Origin: Bacillota bacterium
Lineage (GTDB): Bacteria; Bacillota; Clostridia; Lachnospirales; Cellulosilyticaceae
DNA: 64,000 nucleotides
Assembly (NCBI GenBank): GCA_023410675.1
Contig: JAEYPM010000019.1
Location: 1 to 64,000 of the forward strand
Direction of reading: 5' to 3'
Below the pieces are notes generated by a model. It was not told where the DNA came from. It saw nothing but the letters and a program-made list of their open reading frames with translations, and did no database searches. Of this stretch, positions 61,143-64,000 are shown piece by piece (position 1 is the first letter of the stretch; each line of letters starts with the position of its first letter). The position numbers and the translations under genes were made by a program.

Positions 61143-62813
61143 CTATTCTTCTACTTCAACGATTTGTGTATCTCCAAACCAGAATTTGCCAAGTGGATTA
61201 AATTCCCAACCTTGCACAGAATCTTTTACCATAATATTATTTACATAATGGTAAATAGGAATCATTGGTAAGTCTTTCATAAGAATATCATAAGCTGCAT
61301 ATAAGTGATCCATACGTTCTTTTCCAATTGTAGTTCTTGATGCCTTCATATGTGCATCAAAATCTGGATTTGAGTATCCACCATTATTTTGTGGACTTCC
61401 TGTTTCGAATATTTCAAGCATTGTTTGTGGATCTAAATAGTCTCCAATCCATCCATGTCTTGCAATATCTTTATAAGCAATGTTATTTCTTGTTTCTTGA
61501 AATACTGCCCATTCTTGATTGGTTAATTTAACATTGATATTTAAGTTTTTCTTCCACATTTCTTGAACTGCTTCAGCTATAATTTGATGTCCAGAACCTG
61601 TGTTGTACATAATTTCTATTTCAGGGAAGCCTTCTCCATTTGGATAACCTGCTGCCGCAAGAAGTTCTTTTGCTTTTGTAGTGTCTCCTTCAACAGGTCC
61701 AAAATCTCCTCCAACTTCTTTAAAATCTTTACCTTCATTATCTTTAATTGAAGGAGGCATAAATCCTGTGGTAGGCTCCTGTCCACCCCTTACAACTTTC
61801 TCTACAATTTGTTTACGATCAATTGCAAGTGATAAAGCTTGTCTTACTTGTGGATCTTGATAAAGCTTATTATTTAAATTTAAAACATAGAAGTAAGTTC
61901 CTATCTGTGGTACAGAATAAAAAGTTGGATCTTCAGCTATAAGCCTTGGTATTTCTTCTGAAGGTGGTTCACTGATGATTTGAAGTTCATTAGCGTTGTA
62001 TGCTGTAAAATGAGTTGATGCATCGACAATCATCTTACCCACTATCTTTTCTAATTTTATACTATCCGCATTCCAATATTCTTCATTTTTTACTAATACA
62101 AGTTGATCACCCATCTTGTATTCTGTTAATTTAAAAGGCCCATTAGAAACTGCTTTTGCCGGATCTTTTGCCCATGCTCCTTCATTATCTACCATGTCAG
62201 AGCGCACTGGCATATAGGTTGCAAATGCTGTAAGACTTAAGAAAAAGTCTGTTGGTTGCTCTAAAGTTACCACTAAAGTTTTTTCATCTAATGCTTTTAC
62301 ACCAAGCTCATCTTTTGACATTTCGCCTGCTATAATCTTGCTTGCATTTTTAATATTCCCTGATTCCATAATAAATGAATACTCAGATGCAGTAGCTGGA
62401 TCAGCTACTCTTTTCCATGCAAATTCAAAATCTGCTGCTGTAACTGGTTTTCCATCTGACCATTTAGCATCTTCTTTTATATGAAAGGTATAAACAAGGC
62501 CATCCTCAGATACTTCATGGCTTTCAGCTATGGCATAATCTAATTTGCCGCCTTTATCCCTCATAAGCCCTTCAAATGTGTTATTGATAACATGACCGCC
62601 ATCTACTGCTGAGTTAAGTCCTGGGTCAAGCGTTTTAGGGTCTGCACCAATATTCCATATCAATGTCTGCTCAACTGTGTTTTCTACACTTTGTGTAGTT
62701 TCTCCTGTAGTAGTATCTGGCTGATTCGTTCCTTGCGGCGAGCATGCTGTAAATGCCATGCTTGTTGCTAGCAATAAGCTTGCTATAGCTGTAAACTTTC
62801 TAGTTATTCTCAT
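61143..62813 (-). CDS. oppA: Oligopeptide-binding lipoprotein OppA
   Basis: The 556-residue periplasmic-binding-type protein captures peptides for an ABC importer. It starts with a lipoprotein signal ending in the lipobox AFTAC (Cys about residue 24), then a Thr-rich linker and the SBP_bac_5 fold (LIWNIGADPKTLDPGLNSAV, then AWKRVADPATASEYSF and VSNGPFKLTEYKMGD). It is the last gene of the opp unit, 21 bases after oppF. Substrate is most likely oligopeptides, though related proteins bind other ligands. Confidence 0.95.
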   Translation of the reverse strand: MRITRKFTAIASLLLATSMAFTACSPQGTNQPDTTTGETTQSVENTVEQTLIWNIGADPKTLDPGLNSAVDGGHVINNTFEGLMRDKGGKLDYAIAESHEVSEDGLVYTFHIKEDAKWSDGKPVTAADFEFAWKRVADPATASEYSFIMESGNIKNASKIIAGEMSKDELGVKALDEKTLVVTLEQPTDFFLSLTAFATYMPVRSDMVDNEGAWAKDPAKAVSNGPFKLTEYKMGDQLVLVKNEEYWNADSIKLEKIVGKMIVDASTHFTAYNANELQIISEPPSEEIPRLIAEDPTFYSVPQIGTYFYVLNLNNKLYQDPQVRQALSLAIDRKQIVEKVVRGGQEPTTGFMPPSIKDNEGKDFKEVGGDFGPVEGDTTKAKELLAAAGYPNGEGFPEIEIMYNTGSGHQIIAEAVQEMWKKNLNINVKLTNQEWAVFQETRNNIAYKDIARHGWIGDYLDPQTMLEIFETGSPQNNGGYSNPDFDAHMKASRTTIGKERMDHLYAAYDILMKDLPMIPIYHYVNNIMVKDSVQGWEFNPLGKFWFGDTQIVEVEE

Positions 62814-62834
62814 GCTGTTTCCTCCTAGTTGTTA

Positions 62835-63815
62835 TTATTTATGATATAAATGACATGAAACTTGATGTCCTTTATCCAAATCTTTAAGTACTGGTTCCTT
62901 TTCTTTACATATCTCCATACAGTACTGGCATCTCGTACGAAATCTGCAACCTGATGGTGGATTAAGAGGTGTTGGTACATCTCCTTCCAATACAATTCTA
63001 CTTCTTTCTTCTGCTTTTTTAGGGTCTGGTATAGGTATCGCCGAAAGAAGTGCTTTTGTATAAGGATGCTGTGGATGCTTGTAAATCTCATCACTTGCTC
63101 CTATTTCTACTAGTTGCCCTAAATACATAACGCCTATACGGTTAGATATATGTTTAACCATTGATAAGTCATGTGCAATAAATAAATAGGTGAGTCCTAA
63201 TTCGTTTTGAAGATCTTCTAACATATTGACTACTTGTGCCTGGATGGATACGTCAAGTGCAGAAATAGGTTCATCACATATGACAAACTCTGGTCTTACA
63301 GCAAGTGCTCTTGCTATACCAATACGTTGTCTTTGCCCTCCTGAAAATTCATGGGGATAACGATTTGCATGATCTTTTACAAGGCCTACTGTATCTAAAA
63401 GAGAATAAATCAGCTCTGTTTTATCTTTACCAGAAGCAATATTATGCGTATCAATGGCTTCTCCAACAATATCAGATACTGTCATTCTGCTATTTAAAGA
63501 TGCATAGGGATCTTGAAAAATCATTTGCATACGTTTTCGGTAAGGTTTCATTTCTTTTTCACTTAAATGGGTGATATCTTTTCCATCAAATATTATGGAT
63601 CCTTCTGTTGGCTCATACAATCGAATGAGCGTCCTACCTGTTGTAGATTTGCCACAGCCAGACTCTCCAACAAGACCTAAGGTCTCTCCCTTCTTAATGT
63701 GAAAAGAAATGTTATCAACAGCCTTAATATACTGCACTTTTTTATTAAATATCCCTTTAGATTTTTCAAAATATTTTTTTAGGTTCTTTACTTCTATTAG
63801 GTTATCACTTGACAT
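62835..63815 (-). CDS. oppF: Oligopeptide ABC transporter ATPase OppF
   Basis: The 326-residue ATPase has Walker A GESGCGKSTT (about residue 49), Q-loop FQDPYASLNSRMTV, signature FSGGQRQRIGIARAL and Walker B VICDEPISALD, plus the C-terminal oligopeptide-transporter extension with Cys residues (CRFRTRCQYCMEICKEKEP). It works as a heterodimer with OppD. It overlaps the end of oppD by 11 bases. Confidence 0.97.
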   Translation of the reverse strand: MSSDNLIEVKNLKKYFEKSKGIFNKKVQYIKAVDNISFHIKKGETLGLVGESGCGKSTTGRTLIRLYEPTEGSIIFDGKDITHLSEKEMKPYRKRMQMIFQDPYASLNSRMTVSDIVGEAIDTHNIASGKDKTELIYSLLDTVGLVKDHANRYPHEFSGGQRQRIGIARALAVRPEFVICDEPISALDVSIQAQVVNMLEDLQNELGLTYLFIAHDLSMVKHISNRIGVMYLGQLVEIGASDEIYKHPQHPYTKALLSAIPIPDPKKAEERSRIVLEGDVPTPLNPPSGCRFRTRCQYCMEICKEKEPVLKDLDKGHQVSCHLYHK

Positions 63816-64000
63816 GATCTTTCACCTCCTTATCAAACGCCTCTATTTTAGGTGCATCTTTATGAAGAAGATGACATCTAGATTTATGAACTTCTGTGAT
63901 TTCATACATCGGAGACATGTCTTCTACACATTTATGCATGGCATAAGCGCACCTTTTGTAAAAAGGACATCCTTTTGGCGGGTGTAAAAGATCTGGAGGC
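63805..64000 (-). CDS. oppD: Oligopeptide ABC transporter ATPase OppD, C-terminal part
   Basis: The frame enters at the right edge and ends at TGA (63805-63807), overlapping the oppF start by 11 bases. The last about 64 residues read PPDLLHPPKGCPFYKRCAYA and continue with CVEDM and CHLLHKDAP, the usual Cys-containing C-terminal extension of OppD. The ABC domain lies outside the window. Confidence 0.9.
   Translation of the reverse strand, partial: PPDLLHPPKGCPFYKRCAYAMHKCVEDMSPMYEITEVHKSRCHLLHKDAPKIEAFDKEVKDHVK

Overview
The window is low-GC Firmicutes chromosome from an endospore-forming member of the Clostridia. The evidence is the gene content: a spoIIAA-spoIIAB-sigF operon, a spore SASP, a Spo0E-like phosphatase, YtxC, a PdaB-type deacetylase, class III fructose-1,6-bisphosphatase, B12-dependent ribonucleotide reductase, a T-box and a lysine riboswitch. 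A Lachnospirales or Cellulosilyticum-like lineage fits, but that placement is inference. No rRNA, tRNA, CRISPR array, insertion sequence or prophage was recognised.

Layout. 0.4-7.4 kb (minus strand): the ytxC - T-box-thrS - L20-leader-infC-rpmI-rplT translation block, hslO (Hsp33), a methyltransferase and an unknown gene. 7.6-9.7 kb: a Fur-family (Zur-like) regulator facing a zinc-type ABC permease and ATPase. 9.9-11.4 kb: a spore-surface-like locus with a collagen-like protein, a small membrane protein and a SASP. 11.5-13.7 kb (plus): promoter, lysine riboswitch, dapA-dapB. 13.8-16.5 kb (minus): an unusual set of two proteins that look like P-loop enzymes without a P-loop (BtuR-like and Mur-ligase-like) around two tandem double-OB-fold SSB-like genes. 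16.8-20.0 kb (plus): nrdJ with NrdR-like boxes over its promoter, then a Spo0E-like small gene. 20.1-24.6 kb: cell-wall and sugar genes (PdaB-like deacetylase, two NlpC/P60 hydrolases, galM, a decayed galE). 24.6-31.9 kb: M50-type membrane protease with a DUF815 ATPase, an HD-GYP protein, an MscS channel, a CapA-like protein and two DUF155/RMD1-like proteins. 32.2-41.6 kb (minus): a purLECFMND purine operon behind a good promoter and a pair of inverted PurBox-like sites. 41.8-43.8 kb: fbp.

43.9-56.5 kb (minus): the most striking region, an uninterrupted head-to-tail array of eight related TPR loci (seven intact genes and one frameshifted) made almost wholly of 34-residue tetratricopeptide repeats. 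It sits directly downstream of the spoIIA operon (56.6-58.2 kb), and another TPR protein with a zinc ribbon and membrane anchor lies on the other side (58.3-59.7 kb). Family members share an N-terminal cap and a C-terminal cap, and several longer members carry a C-cap followed by an N-cap internally, which indicates growth by gene duplication and fusion. This is the best candidate here for an undescribed system, possibly linked to sporulation.

60.0-64.0 kb: a SmtB/ArsR-type metal sensor, queH, and the end of an oligopeptide ABC transporter operon (oppD partial, oppF, oppA). Many minus-strand units have a readable sigma-A promoter with 17-bp spacing and an intrinsic terminator. Start codons were moved from the longest reading frame wherever a Shine-Dalgarno sequence clearly pointed to an internal start.
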